64,000 bases of DNA from assembly GCF_017872555.1 (NCBI RefSeq), contig NZ_JAEDOX010000008.1, positions 1 to 64,000 of the forward strand, in the 5' to 3' direction. The notes beneath the pieces are model-generated. The model did no database searches. It was not told the DNA's origin and saw only the letters and a program-made list of their open reading frames with translations. Shown piece by piece: positions 1 through 9,182 of this stretch. The first letter of the stretch is position 1, and the number at the start of each line of letters is the position of its first letter. The position numbers and the translations under genes are program-made. This DNA comes from Ruegeria sp. HKCCSA071. GTDB lineage: Bacteria; Pseudomonadota; Alphaproteobacteria; Rhodobacterales; Rhodobacteraceae.

Positions 1-92
1 GCCTCTGGGCAAAGGACACGCAGCGCCGCCAGCCAATCATCGACAAACTGGCTGGAAACCGTGGAAAGGATCGTTGGCGTGACATTGGTCAT
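1..92 (-). CDS. Partial CDS (N-terminus only), unknown function
   Basis: An open frame starts with ATG at 92 and runs off the left edge of the window, giving about 30 residues beginning MTNVTPTILSTVSSQFVDDW. It lies 128 bp downstream of the thiolase stop and in the same direction, so it could be the next gene of the catabolic operon. No strong Shine-Dalgarno sequence is visible on the minus strand, and too little is present to name a family. Confidence 0.4.
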   Translation of the reverse strand, partial: MTNVTPTILSTVSSQFVDDWLAALRVLCPE

Positions 93-220
93 AACGCCTC
101 AGGAGGTATCACCAATTCCGGTCGATATGAAACGCAGGCTTGCAGATGGCGGCCTTCGCAGATGACAGAATGTCAATGTCTCAACCAGATAACGCTCTGC
201 TTGAACTCATTTCAGTGGGG

Positions 221-1405
221 TCAGGCGACTTCGAACAACGCTGTGGCCCCCATGCCTCCGCCAACACACATGGAGGTCACCACGTATTTTACGCCACGAC
301 GCCTCCCCTCAAGCAGAGCGTGCCCGACTTGTCTCGCACCTGTCATGCCGTAGGGATGGCCAATCGATATCGCACCGCCGTTCGCGTTGTAGATTTCGGG
401 ATCGATCCCAAGGTGGTCGCGGCAATAGAGAACCTGGCAGGCAAAGGCTTCGTTAAGCTCCCAAAGGCCGATGTCTTCGATGCGAAGACCTGCATTCTTA
501 AGCAGCTTTGGAATGGCATAGATTGGGCCGACCCCCATCTCTTCCGGTGCGTTTCCTGCAACAGCCATGCCGCGATAGATACCTAGCGGTGTGAGGCCCC
601 GCTGCTCAGCCATTTTGCCTTCCATGAGCACACAAGCCGAGGCACCGTCAGAAAGCTGGCTTGCGTTTCCGGCAGTGATCACGCCTCCTTCGACAACCGG
701 GTTCAGCTGGCCAAGTGTTTCGGCCGTCGTACCCGGCCTGTTGCCTTCGTCTTTTGACAAGGTCACTTCTTCCAGGGTTTCCTCTCCGGTTTCGCGATTC
801 TTGACCCGCTTTATCGCAGTGATCGGGACAATCTCGTCATCAAAGGCGCCAGCAGCCTGAGCCCGGGCCGTCCGACCTTGGGAAAGTGCAGCATATTCAT
901 CCTGGGCGTCACGACTGATCCCATATGCCTGCGCCACATTTTCCGCCGTCATCAGCATCGGCATATAGGCATGTTCAGATTGGGCGATAACGTTTGGATC
1001 TTTCTCATCGCCCGCCCATTTCAGATAGGCATTCTGCAGGGCGGAAATATTTTCCTGCCCGCCCGCCACGGCAACGTTCTGACCATCCACAATGACCTGC
1101 TTTGCAGCCGTCGCAATGGCCATCAACCCGGAGGAACATTGCCTGTCGATCGTCTGTCCTGCCACCGTATTGGGAAGGCCCGCCGCCAGCGCCGACAAAC
1201 GGGCGACATTCATGCCTGCTGTCCCCGCCGTAAGGACCGATCCGATGACGACATCTTCGATCGTACCGGGGTCCACGCCTGCACGTTCAACCGCGTGCTG
1301 AATGGCGTGCCCCATCATGGTAGGGGATTTGATGTTGTTCAGCGCACCTTTGAAGGCAACCCCGATCGGGGTTCGCGCGGTTGAGACGATAACGGCTTCT
1401 CTCAT
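221..1405 (-). CDS. Thiolase (acetyl-CoA acyltransferase)
   Basis: Thiolase of 394 residues, the usual family length. The acyl-accepting cysteine is Cys90 in DRQCSSGL. The C-terminal half has the conserved GGAISIGHP histidine motif and the second catalytic cysteine in MCVGGGMGA. It would cleave 3-ketoacyl-CoA with CoA, or run the reverse condensation, as the last step of beta-oxidation in the cytoplasm. Its ATG overlaps the stop of the upstream hydratase/dehydrogenase gene by four bases, so the two are probably translationally coupled. The chain length of its substrate cannot be read from sequence. The setting next to a DMSP lyase suggests short-chain CoA esters, which is inference. Confidence 0.93.
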   Translation of the reverse strand: MREAVIVSTARTPIGVAFKGALNNIKSPTMMGHAIQHAVERAGVDPGTIEDVVIGSVLTAGTAGMNVARLSALAAGLPNTVAGQTIDRQCSSGLMAIATAAKQVIVDGQNVAVAGGQENISALQNAYLKWAGDEKDPNVIAQSEHAYMPMLMTAENVAQAYGISRDAQDEYAALSQGRTARAQAAGAFDDEIVPITAIKRVKNRETGEETLEEVTLSKDEGNRPGTTAETLGQLNPVVEGGVITAGNASQLSDGASACVLMEGKMAEQRGLTPLGIYRGMAVAGNAPEEMGVGPIYAIPKLLKNAGLRIEDIGLWELNEAFACQVLYCRDHLGIDPEIYNANGGAISIGHPYGMTGARQVGHALLEGRRRGVKYVVTSMCVGGGMGATALFEVA

Positions 1406-3522
1406 GATTTTTCCTTTTTGACATCAAAATGCGCGGCAAGTGTCGCGCCCGAAGTTGCGAGTTCTTCCAACAAAGGCGCAGGCGTGAACCACATCTCGCC
1501 ATAGGCGCCAAGCGACTGCCGATAGTGGTTCATGCGTTCCAGAATCTGGCTCAATCCAATCTCGTCGGCGTAGTGCATCGGGCCGCCGCGCCAGTTTGGA
1601 AAGCCATAACCATTGACCCAGATCAGGTCGCAATCACCCGGGCGCGTTGCAATGCCCTCTTCAAGGATGAGAAAGCCCTCGTTGATTAAGGGATAGAGGG
1701 ATCGCTCAAGGATTTCCTGATCGTCGATGTCCCGGGGCGTCACTCCATGTAAGTCTGCTAACTCGGCGCTGATTTGAACAACCTCGGGATCTTCAACTCG
1801 TGTCCGGCCGTCGTAGACATAGCTTCCTCGCCCGGTTTTCTGACCCAGTCGGCCCAACTCAAACAGTTTGTCCTGCACAGCCTGGTAAGTAGGGTCATGT
1901 GCGATTTCACTTCGCCGTTCCTGGCGTACGCGTGCGCCCACATCGACCCCGGCCAGATCTGCCATCGCGTGAATGCCCATGGCCATGCCGAAGTTCTCAA
2001 GGACGTCATCCACCTGTTTCGGCGTCGCCCCCTCAAGAAGCAGACGAGAACCTTCGCGGAAGTATGGCTCGAGCATCCGGTTTCCAACAAAGCCGTAGCA
2101 CACGCCAACCGTGACAGGGAGCTTTCGGATCTTCTTTGCGACTGTGATTGCTGTTGCAATGACATCCGGAGCGGTCTTGGCGCCGCGCACCACCTCCAGC
2201 AAGCGCATGATATTGGCCGGGCTGAAGAAATGGAGACCAATCACATCCTCCGGGCGGGATGTGACCGCGGCGATTTCATCAAGATCCAACGTCGATGTGT
2301 TTGAGGCCAGTATCGCGCCGGGTTTGGCGTGCTGGCCCAACGCTTCGAAAATCTGGCGTTTGACATTCATGCTTTCAAACGCCGCTTCAATGATTAGGTC
2401 GGCCTCTGCGAGGTCGCCGTAGCTGAGCGTCCCGGTGGCGTTGGATGCGAAGGCCTCTGCCCGATCGGCACTGAGCCGCCCTTTTTGGGCCGCACGCTGG
2501 AAATGCTCCCGGACCTTTTCCAGCCCCTGTTCAAGCGCACTTTGCGTGGTTTCCAGAAACGTGACCCGATACCCCGCCTGAAGAAAGGCGATGGCAATGC
2601 CGCGCCCCATTGTTCCGGCACCGATCACTGCGACTGATGAAATGTCACGTGGTTGGTCAGCACGGGTAACGCCCGGAACCTTGGTGCATTCACGCTCTGC
2701 AAAGAACAGATGCCGCCCCGCGCGCGATTGAGGTGTGTCGAGCAGTTCAGCGAAACCCGCCTTCTCTTGTGCCAACCCCTCGGCCAGCGGCATTTCGCAC
2801 GCGGTCTCGATGGACACCAAACATCGTTCAGGGGCGACAAGGTTTTTGGACGTGTGCGCTATCTGGTCTCGGAAACCCGTCAGATATCCCTTCGGATCAG
2901 GGTGTGTGACGGTCATATCCGCGCAACTGCGTTTCGGATCGCCCTCATGGCTGACACGGGTGGCAAAACCCAAAACATGCGCGCGAAAATCCTGGTTGTT
3001 CTCAAACAGTGCGTCGACCAGCCCGCAAGACAGGGCATATTCGCCTTTCACGGGATCACCCGAGAGGATCATTTGCGTTGCCGCTTCCAGCCCGGCAATC
3101 CGGGGTAGTCGCTGGGTGCCGCCGGCACCAGGCAGCAGCCCCAGTTTGATCTCAGGTAGGCCCATCACCGCATCCGGCGTGGCGACACGGTAATCACAGG
3201 CAAGCGCAATCTCCAGAGCGCCACCCATAGCGGGACCTGCTATCGCGGCGATAATAGGTTTCTTGCTGGTTTCAATCGTTACACACAGGTCTGGCAGGTC
3301 CGGCTTGTCCCAGACTGCCCCTGTACGAAACTCAGCGATGTCAGCGCCGCCGCAAAAGAGCGGCAGAGCCGAGCATAGAACGATAGCTTTGACCTGTTCA
3401 TCGGCGTCCAACTCGTGGATGGCCGAAGAAAGCGCCTGCCGCATCTTCAGGCCAAGAGCGTTCACTGGCGGGGCATTCAGCTCAATGAAAGCGACACCCT
3501 CGGCGTGTTTAATGGAAATCAT
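1402..3522 (-). CDS. Bifunctional enoyl-CoA hydratase / 3-hydroxyacyl-CoA dehydrogenase (FadB/FadJ-like)
   Basis: Multifunctional beta-oxidation protein of 706 residues. The first ~190 residues are a crotonase domain with both catalytic glutamates, in GGALEIALACDYR and GLPEIKLG. A Rossmann NAD domain follows (VAVIGAGTMGRGIA), then the catalytic-histidine motif LHFFSPANIM, GFVGNRM, and the C-terminal 3-hydroxyacyl-CoA dehydrogenase repeat. An in-frame extension to 3576 exists, but ATG 3522 has a GAGG ribosome site and starts MISIKHAEG, where crotonase domains normally begin. It starts 12 bp after the DMSP-lyase stop and overlaps the thiolase by four bases. In this setting it could hydrate acryloyl-CoA to 3-hydroxypropionyl-CoA, a role inferred from neighbours. 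Confidence 0.92.
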   Translation of the reverse strand: MISIKHAEGVAFIELNAPPVNALGLKMRQALSSAIHELDADEQVKAIVLCSALPLFCGGADIAEFRTGAVWDKPDLPDLCVTIETSKKPIIAAIAGPAMGGALEIALACDYRVATPDAVMGLPEIKLGLLPGAGGTQRLPRIAGLEAATQMILSGDPVKGEYALSCGLVDALFENNQDFRAHVLGFATRVSHEGDPKRSCADMTVTHPDPKGYLTGFRDQIAHTSKNLVAPERCLVSIETACEMPLAEGLAQEKAGFAELLDTPQSRAGRHLFFAERECTKVPGVTRADQPRDISSVAVIGAGTMGRGIAIAFLQAGYRVTFLETTQSALEQGLEKVREHFQRAAQKGRLSADRAEAFASNATGTLSYGDLAEADLIIEAAFESMNVKRQIFEALGQHAKPGAILASNTSTLDLDEIAAVTSRPEDVIGLHFFSPANIMRLLEVVRGAKTAPDVIATAITVAKKIRKLPVTVGVCYGFVGNRMLEPYFREGSRLLLEGATPKQVDDVLENFGMAMGIHAMADLAGVDVGARVRQERRSEIAHDPTYQAVQDKLFELGRLGQKTGRGSYVYDGRTRVEDPEVVQISAELADLHGVTPRDIDDQEILERSLYPLINEGFLILEEGIATRPGDCDLIWVNGYGFPNWRGGPMHYADEIGLSQILERMNHYRQSLGAYGEMWFTPAPLLEELATSGATLAAHFDVKKEKS

Positions 3523-3533
3523 GTTTGGAAACC

Positions 3534-4220
3534 TCAATTGGACTGTTTGGCAAGATCTTGTTCGATCTCTGCCCAATCGTCGAAGTGGATTACATTGCAG
3601 GGTGAATTCACGTTCTCGAGCCAGACAAAGACGGAGATGAATGGCTGGTCATAGACCCGGGTGGCGTGGGGATCGCCCGCCGCGTTCCAGATGAGTGATC
3701 CAGCCGGATAATCCTGCCAGTCACGGCTGCCAAACCGCCAACCAGATTTCTCGGACAGGTTCAGGTACAGTTCTGGCGCGTCGTGGTTGTGGTCGCGATA
3801 CAGCGTCCTTGGTCCCAGCATGAAAATGCCAAGGTTGAAATCGAGATGGTGATATCCACATGCATCCGGCCCGATCAGCAGAGTATGCAGGTTGCACCTT
3901 GTGTATCCCTCTCCCAAATCGGCACCGGGGGGATAGAATTGGGCGTTGTCTTCGCGCCAGATCAGATCATCCTTGGCCGCTTTCAGACAGCCTGCGATTT
4001 CCTGCAATTCCGGGGCTGCAATCCCGGCGACAGCGTTCTTCAGAACCTCATCATGCCGGGTTCCTTGGGGAGGTAAGTCAATGAGCTTCTCATCGGACAG
4101 GTCCATGGCTGCCAGCTTGTCCAACGTCAGATCAACGCCGCGCGTGGCAGCTCTGTGAGCCTGCAGATAGGTGACAATGGATTGAATAAGCGCCTGAATA
4201 CGGCGTTGTTTGTCTGTCAT
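3534..4220 (-). CDS. dddQ: Cupin-type dimethylsulfoniopropionate (DMSP) lyase, DddQ-like
   Basis: Protein of 228 residues ending in a single metal cupin. The signature YRDHNHDAPELYLNLS gives Tyr141, His146, Glu150 and Tyr152, followed by His185 in GDPHATRVY. The spacing Tyr, +5 His, +4 Glu, +2 Tyr, then a His about 33 later matches the catalytic Tyr and metal ligands I recall for DddQ (Tyr120, His125, Glu129, Tyr131, His163), and the length fits DddQ/DddW-type lyases. These enzymes split DMSP into dimethylsulfide and acrylate. The gene overlaps the upstream acyl-CoA ligase by four bases (ATGA). A ligase plus a hydratase beside it would suit acrylate disposal. It could be another DMSP-lyase-superfamily cupin; activity is untested. 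Confidence 0.8.
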   Translation of the reverse strand: MTDKQRRIQALIQSIVTYLQAHRAATRGVDLTLDKLAAMDLSDEKLIDLPPQGTRHDEVLKNAVAGIAAPELQEIAGCLKAAKDDLIWREDNAQFYPPGADLGEGYTRCNLHTLLIGPDACGYHHLDFNLGIFMLGPRTLYRDHNHDAPELYLNLSEKSGWRFGSRDWQDYPAGSLIWNAAGDPHATRVYDQPFISVFVWLENVNSPCNVIHFDDWAEIEQDLAKQSN

Positions 4221-5821
4221 GATTTTAAGTCCGAGCGCGTTGAAATATCTTGCCGCACGAGTTTCTTGTCGAGTTTGCCGACGCTGGTTTTAGGTAGGCG
4301 GTCGACAAAGATTAATTCGTCTGGAACTGCCCATTTTGAGATCTCGCCTGCGTCAACCCGCGACTGGATTTCTTCCATGACTCTCAAGCGCACAAGATCC
4401 GGGTCGGCATCCTTTGCGGCTTGAGCAACCAACACTGGCCTTTCGCCCCATTTCGCGTGCGGTAGCCCGATTGCTGCGACGTCCTCAATGCCGCTGCAAG
4501 ACGATGCTATGTTTTCCAGTGCCAGTGAGGATATCCATTCGCCGCCGGTCTTAATCACATCCTTGAGGCGGTCAGTAATCTGCAACGATCCATTCTCGCG
4601 GATATACCCAACATCCCCGGTATGCAGATACCCACCGTCCCAAAGCTCATCCGAGGCATGCGCATTATCCAGATAGCTTTGTGTCAACCAGGGAGCCCGA
4701 GCAACCACTTCGCCGGTTGTTTCGCCGTCATGTGGGACGTCCTGCATATCCGGTGTCACAACACGAAGGTCGACAAGAGGGCCGGGAAAGCCGGTTTGCG
4801 CCTGCATCTCGGGGTCATTGCTGGACAAATCGGCCACCGTCAGAAACGGACAGGTTTCGGACATCCCATAGGCCGCATGCAAGGATATGCCTGCCGCCGC
4901 GGCGCGGTCCTGCAGGCCTCGCGGCAAAGCGGCCCCGCCAATGATCACTTTCCATCTGTCCAGGTCAATTTGTGGGCAGCCCGGATGGTCGAGCACCATT
5001 GACAGAACCGTGGGCACGCAGTGTGAAAAGGTGACGTTTTCGTCTGCAATCAATCGCAAGATTGTGTCAGGGTCATATCGACCGGGATAGACCTGACGCA
5101 GCCCCAGCATCGTTGCGGCATATGGAAATCCCCAGCCGTGGACGTGAAACAAGGGCGTCAGCGGCATGTAGACGTCGCCGCGATGAAATCCGGCATTCCC
5201 GGGCCATGCGCCGAAACCTGCGATCAAGCCCAATGTGTGAAGGACCAACTGCCGATGTGAATAGCTCACCCCTTTGGGATTGCCGGTGGTCCCGGTTGTA
5301 TAAAACAAGGTTGCCGTTTGGTTTTCATCGAAGTCCGGGAAGTCAAAGCTGCCTGGGGCTTTGCCTATCCACTCTTCATATCCTTCTCCGTCTCCAATCG
5401 GCACGATGGTGATGTCCCGATCAAAGCCCGATTTGATACCCTCAATGAGCGGCATGAAATCGCGGTGCACGATGATCAGATCCGGTTGCCCATGGTTGAT
5501 CGTGTAAAGAACCTGAGCAGGAGATAGTCGCACGTTGATCGTGAAAAGGGATGCACCCATCATCGGGATCGCGAAAAAACACTCAAGATAGCGGTGGGTA
5601 TCCCAATCCATGACACCGACGCGCATACCCTCATGTATCTCGCTCGCCTTTAGAGAATTGGCAAGTTGGCGCACGCGTTTGCCCAAGTCCGCGTAGCTCA
5701 GTCGCATTTCGGTGCCGCTGACGATCTCTTGGCTGGCTGACGCGAGCTGGGATCCGGCCAGCAAGTGTTTAATCAGCAACGGATAGCCATATGCATTTGG
5801 CGAAGGTGAAAGTGGTGGCAT
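4217..5821 (-). CDS. AMP-forming acyl-CoA synthetase
   Basis: ANL-superfamily ligase of 534 residues. Visible motifs are the P-loop YTTGTTGNPKGVSYSH (about residues 190-205), the AAYGMSE adenylate motif, HTGDVGYI with the hinge ITDRLKDVIKTGGEWIS, and the catalytic lysine near the C-terminus in PKTSVGKLDKK. It activates a carboxylate with ATP and CoA. It is the first gene of the four-gene minus-strand operon and its stop overlaps the DMSP-lyase start. The family includes medium-chain fatty-acyl ligases and the 3-methylthiopropionate ligase DmdB. Acrylate, 3-hydroxypropionate or methylthiopropionate are therefore reasonable substrates here, but the sequence alone does not decide. Confidence 0.9.
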   Translation of the reverse strand: MPPLSPSPNAYGYPLLIKHLLAGSQLASASQEIVSGTEMRLSYADLGKRVRQLANSLKASEIHEGMRVGVMDWDTHRYLECFFAIPMMGASLFTINVRLSPAQVLYTINHGQPDLIIVHRDFMPLIEGIKSGFDRDITIVPIGDGEGYEEWIGKAPGSFDFPDFDENQTATLFYTTGTTGNPKGVSYSHRQLVLHTLGLIAGFGAWPGNAGFHRGDVYMPLTPLFHVHGWGFPYAATMLGLRQVYPGRYDPDTILRLIADENVTFSHCVPTVLSMVLDHPGCPQIDLDRWKVIIGGAALPRGLQDRAAAAGISLHAAYGMSETCPFLTVADLSSNDPEMQAQTGFPGPLVDLRVVTPDMQDVPHDGETTGEVVARAPWLTQSYLDNAHASDELWDGGYLHTGDVGYIRENGSLQITDRLKDVIKTGGEWISSLALENIASSCSGIEDVAAIGLPHAKWGERPVLVAQAAKDADPDLVRLRVMEEIQSRVDAGEISKWAVPDELIFVDRLPKTSVGKLDKKLVRQDISTRSDLKS

Positions 5822-5883
5822 GAAGGTGGAATCCCATAAATTCTCTATCTGCTAATCTGGCATTTCTCACCCAGTTGAAGAAT

Positions 5884-5902
5884 TGAAAGAAATTTCCTTT
5901 CA
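5884..5902. promoter_or_regulatory. Inverted repeat, possible LysR operator
   Basis: TGAAAG and CTTTCA form perfect 6-bp arms around AAATTTC. It lies in the 237-bp divergent gap, 63 bp before the acyl-CoA ligase start. Its size and AT-rich centre suit a LysR-type binding site for the divergently encoded regulator. Binding is inferred. Confidence 0.4.
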
Positions 5903-6012
5903 TCAAGAAATTCTAACCGATCACATCGCACCGCGAATTGCGTGCTACCCCCTGACAGGTTAAGAAAAAGAGTATCAATACCCTGCTTTATTCGCGCCCG
6001 TCGTCGGATAAC

Positions 6013-6032
6013 TCTGCTTGAGGGTAAGCAGA
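6013..6032. promoter_or_regulatory. Inverted repeat upstream of the LysR gene
   Basis: TCTGCTT and AAGCAGA are perfect 7-bp arms separated by GAGGGT and end 27 bp before the regulator start codon. An autoregulatory site overlapping the regulator's promoter or leader is the simplest reading. Confidence 0.4.
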
Positions 6033-6058
6033 ATTGATTTCATCGAGGAGATGCAGCA

Positions 6059-6982
6059 ATGACCACTCACATGCCCACGCTGGTTTCACTGCGCGCGTTT
6101 GAGGCGGTGGCGCGTCACAAGAGTTTCCGAAAGGCCGCTGACGAGATTTGTGTGACGCATGCGGCAGTCAGCCACCAGGTCAAAGCATTAGAAACAACAA
6201 TCGGCGTTAAACTACTGGAACGCACAAGCCGTTCGGTCGAGCTAACACCGGCTGGCGAGCAATATTACCCGCCAATACGCGAACACATTCAGGGAATCAT
6301 CAAAGCCACTCGGCGCATCCAGACACCTGAGGAACCGGACGTGTTGCTCGTTCAGTCCTACGCAAGTTTCAATACAATGTGGTTACAGCCCAGATTGGCA
6401 GACTTTCTTCAGGATAATCCGGACACACGCGTGCGCATCGTCTCTACCTTTGAAGACGGTGATTATGACATGCACCGGTTCGATGTGGGCGTGTTCAACG
6501 CGCCACCATTTGACAAACGGTTTGACTATAGCCCCTTGTTCGAAACGGATATCTACCCGGTATGTGCTCCGGAGGCCTTGAAAACCGCAAGCGGTGGAAT
6601 GCCGCTGGAAGAGCTAAGAAATTTCCTGTTGCTAAGTGTCCCAAACACATGGAATGAGCCGGATGACTGGGACTGCTGGTTGGATGCGGCGGGCTTAGAT
6701 CGCGAAACGATGAAATTTGGCTCTGTTTTCGACAATTACCCGCTGGTCCGTGAAGCTGTTCTAAAAAATCACGGTATCAGCGTCGCAAGAGCACCGTTTT
6801 GCACGCGTGACCTTGAAAGGGGGCGTCTGGTCAAACCGTTTGACATTTCAGTGCCCGAGCCAGGCAGCTGGTATCTGGCGACGCAAAAAGAACGTGCACC
6901 CAACCCAAAGCTCGATACGTTTGTTGACTGGCTGTTCGAACAGATCGAAGCCGACCCAACCATGCGGCTATTTCGGGCCTGA
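6059..6982 (+). CDS. LysR-family transcriptional regulator (GcvA-like)
   Basis: Regulator of 307 residues. The N-terminal winged helix-turn-helix starts SLRAFEAVARHKSFRKAADE and continues into the linker helix (HQVKALETTIGVKLLERTSR). The rest is the periplasmic-binding-protein-like effector domain; the layout recalls GcvA-type members. GAGGAG precedes the ATG by about eight bases. It is divergent from the DMSP-lyase operon across a 237-bp gap with two inverted repeats, and converges on the betaine-type ABC operon. It probably controls the lyase operon in response to DMSP, acrylate or a CoA ester. The effector is unknown. Confidence 0.92.
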   Translation: MTTHMPTLVSLRAFEAVARHKSFRKAADEICVTHAAVSHQVKALETTIGVKLLERTSRSVELTPAGEQYYPPIREHIQGIIKATRRIQTPEEPDVLLVQSYASFNTMWLQPRLADFLQDNPDTRVRIVSTFEDGDYDMHRFDVGVFNAPPFDKRFDYSPLFETDIYPVCAPEALKTASGGMPLEELRNFLLLSVPNTWNEPDDWDCWLDAAGLDRETMKFGSVFDNYPLVREAVLKNHGISVARAPFCTRDLERGRLVKPFDISVPEPGSWYLATQKERAPNPKLDTFVDWLFEQIEADPTMRLFRA

Positions 6983-7008
6983 TCTGATGAATTCCAGCTC
7001 TGCCGTCA

Positions 7009-7032
7009 GCGCGCGTCAGGACTGACGTGCGC
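7009..7032. terminator. Hairpin between convergent genes
   Basis: GCGCGCGTCAG and CTGACGTGCGC pair over 11 positions with one mismatch and a two-base loop. It lies between the LysR stop and the end of the ABC ATPase gene, overlapping the latter's stop. No U-tract follows on either strand, so it may act as a bidirectional 3'-end stabiliser or weak terminator. Confidence 0.4.
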
Positions 7033-8074
7033 CTGCTTCGGATGCGACGCGAGGGACGAGTGCGCGAACCAGTTCAGTCATATCCAGTGAGCCGACTGTC
7101 TTCTCCCCATCCTTGACAACATAGGCGTGTGACGTATCCCCGCCGGACCGCGCGATCATGCTTTCGAGCGTGTCATTCACGTCCACTTCGCCATGGGCAT
7201 CTTCTGGCACTTGGCCACCGTCCAGCGGGGTCATGATCGAGCGGACCCGCAGAACCCGTGCTCGGTTGATGTCGCTCACGAAGTCTTCGATGTAAGGATC
7301 GTTGGGGTTCAACAGAATATGCTGCGGCTCGCCCTGCTGCACGACAAAGCCGTCTTTAAGGATCACAAGGTGATCGGCCAGCTTCAACGCCTCATCTAGA
7401 TCGTGAGTGATGAAGATGATGGTCTTGTGCAGCTCTTTTTGCAGCTCGAGCAGCAGGTCCTGCATGTCGGTTCGGATCAGTGGGTCAAGAGCCGAGAAAG
7501 CCTCGTCCATCAGCATGATCGGTGTGTTCGCGGTCAGCGCCCGGGCAATGCCCACACGCTGTTGCATCCCACCGGACAATTGCGCTGGATAATGGTTCTC
7601 GAACCCGCTCAGACCCACGCGATCCAGCCACTTGGCGGCTTCACGGTCGCAAGTCGCCTCGTCCTCGCCGCGCACCGAGAGCGGCATGCCTGCGTTCTTC
7701 AGCACGGTTTTGTGCGGCAAAAGCGCGAACTTCTGGAACACCATCGACATCTTTTCCTGTCGAGCATGGCGCAACCCGTCCTCGGACAATTGCATCACGT
7801 CCTCACCCTGCACGATGATCTCGCCCGCAGTGGGTTCGATCAACCGGTTCAGGTGGCGGATCAGAGTAGATTTCCCAGAGCCGGACAGGCCCATGACCAC
7901 TGTGATTTCCCCCGCCTGCATATCGACGTTGATGTTGTTGAGCCCCAACACGTGCCCGTGCTGCGCCAGCAATTCTTCCTTGCCCATGCCTCCTTTGGCA
8001 TGCTGCAACACGTCCTTGTCGCGGGCGCCAAAGATTTTATAGAGCCCGGACAGGCGGACCATTGGTTGTGTCAT
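7016..8074 (-). CDS. Glycine betaine/proline-type ABC transporter ATP-binding protein (ProV/OpuAA)
   Basis: ATPase of 352 residues for a quaternary-amine ABC importer. Walker A is GLSGSGKST, the signature is LSGGMQQRVGIARAL, and Walker B is IMLMDEAFSALDP followed by the H-loop FITHDLDEA. The C-terminus carries a CBS-like regulatory region (RSIMTPLDGG to AYVVKDGEKTVGSL), as in osmoprotectant importers of the ProV/OpuAA group. It is the last gene of the proXWV-order operon, 12 bp after the permease. Beside a DMSP lyase, DMSP is a plausible cargo because betaine-type carriers commonly accept it. Confidence 0.93.
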   Translation of the reverse strand: MTQPMVRLSGLYKIFGARDKDVLQHAKGGMGKEELLAQHGHVLGLNNINVDMQAGEITVVMGLSGSGKSTLIRHLNRLIEPTAGEIIVQGEDVMQLSEDGLRHARQEKMSMVFQKFALLPHKTVLKNAGMPLSVRGEDEATCDREAAKWLDRVGLSGFENHYPAQLSGGMQQRVGIARALTANTPIMLMDEAFSALDPLIRTDMQDLLLELQKELHKTIIFITHDLDEALKLADHLVILKDGFVVQQGEPQHILLNPNDPYIEDFVSDINRARVLRVRSIMTPLDGGQVPEDAHGEVDVNDTLESMIARSGGDTSHAYVVKDGEKTVGSLDMTELVRALVPRVASEAGARQS

Positions 8075-8086
8075 TGAACCGGCTCC

Positions 8087-9115
8087 TTAATGTTTGACTT
8101 GGGTCTTATCGACCCGTGTGAGAGCTGCCTTGGACACGCGGTCAAGGATCACGGCCAGCAGAACAATGCCGATGCCCGCGACGATGCCCACACCCAGTTC
8201 AAGGTTTCGGATACCGCGCAACACGTTCACGCCAAGGCCAGGGGCCGAAACAAGAGAGGCGATCACGACCATGGCAAGGCTCATCATGATGGTCTGGTTG
8301 ATTCCGGCCATGATATTGGGCAGCGCTAAAGGGAGTTGCACCCGCATCAGTTTCTGGCGGTCCTTCATGCCAAAGGCATTGGCCGCCTCGATCACATCCC
8401 TGTCGACAAGCCGGATGCCAAGGTCGGTCAAACGGATCACCGGCACAATCGCGTAAAGGATGATCGCAATCCCGTACAGTTTGGATTCCGTGACCGAGAA
8501 CAAGAAAATCAGAGGGATCAGGTACACGAAGGTCGGCAGGGTCTGCAGCAGGTCGAGCAACGGAACGACGCCTTTTTGCAATCGGTCGGATTTCGACATG
8601 GCAATTCCAATGGGCACACCGAACAGCACCGAAATCGTCGTACACACAAAGACGATCGACAGGGTTTGCATCGCCACATCGTAGTGGTCTACGAGGGCCA
8701 GCATCATAATCGAGGCGGCCACGAAGATCGTCACAGGTCGCGAACGTGACGCGTACCAGGAAATCGCCACCAGAAGCGGTACCATGATGAACCATGGCGT
8801 CGCTTCAAACAGCCAAAGTGCGCCATCCAATATCCAGCTCAATGGCTGCGTGATCGGGTCCAGAACGGTTTTCAGGACCGGTTTGGCTGCCAGAAACCCT
8901 TCTTCGATCCCGTTGGTTACATCGCGCGACTGCCATATGCGGTTGCAGCTTTCGTGCAGATTATCAAACGAGGGAATTGGAATGAGCGGCTCAGAGGCCT
9001 CTTCTCCTACTGCTTGCGCCGCAAGATCCGCCAGCGAAAGAGGCGCTTTGTCATCGGACGTGCCACACCATTCGCTCAAACCCAATGCGCTGAATAACTT
9101 GTCATAGAAGGCCAT
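8087..9115 (-). CDS. Glycine betaine/proline-type ABC transporter permease (ProW)
   Basis: Permease of 342 residues. A soluble N-terminal stretch of about 90 residues is followed by roughly seven hydrophobic segments. The EAA loop that docks the ATPase is visible (EAANAFGMKDRQKLMRVQLP), followed by LPNIMAGINQTIMMSLAMV, both typical of ProW/OpuAB. It lies between the binding-protein and ATPase genes, 12 bp from the latter, and should form the membrane channel of the importer. Confidence 0.92.
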   Translation of the reverse strand: MAFYDKLFSALGLSEWCGTSDDKAPLSLADLAAQAVGEEASEPLIPIPSFDNLHESCNRIWQSRDVTNGIEEGFLAAKPVLKTVLDPITQPLSWILDGALWLFEATPWFIMVPLLVAISWYASRSRPVTIFVAASIMMLALVDHYDVAMQTLSIVFVCTTISVLFGVPIGIAMSKSDRLQKGVVPLLDLLQTLPTFVYLIPLIFLFSVTESKLYGIAIILYAIVPVIRLTDLGIRLVDRDVIEAANAFGMKDRQKLMRVQLPLALPNIMAGINQTIMMSLAMVVIASLVSAPGLGVNVLRGIRNLELGVGIVAGIGIVLLAVILDRVSKAALTRVDKTQVKH

Positions 9116-9182
9116 TTATCCCACTTTCCGATCTACTTCAGTGCGTTAGGGGCATCGCTGAGGATGCCCCTGTCCATGCAGT

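Noticed and set aside
140-1384. Several long plus-strand frames across the thiolase gene
   Set aside because: They are antisense to a gene with full thiolase motifs, have no ribosome sites and no family resemblance.
3523-3576. N-terminal extension of the hydratase/dehydrogenase
   Set aside because: The extension overlaps the DMSP-lyase 3' end and is not crotonase-like; ATG 3522 has a good ribosome site.
4217-5821. Naming the ligase DmdB or the cluster a demethylation pathway
   Set aside because: No DmdA-like demethylase or DmdC dehydrogenase is visible, and the ligase motifs do not separate DmdB from other acyl-CoA ligases.
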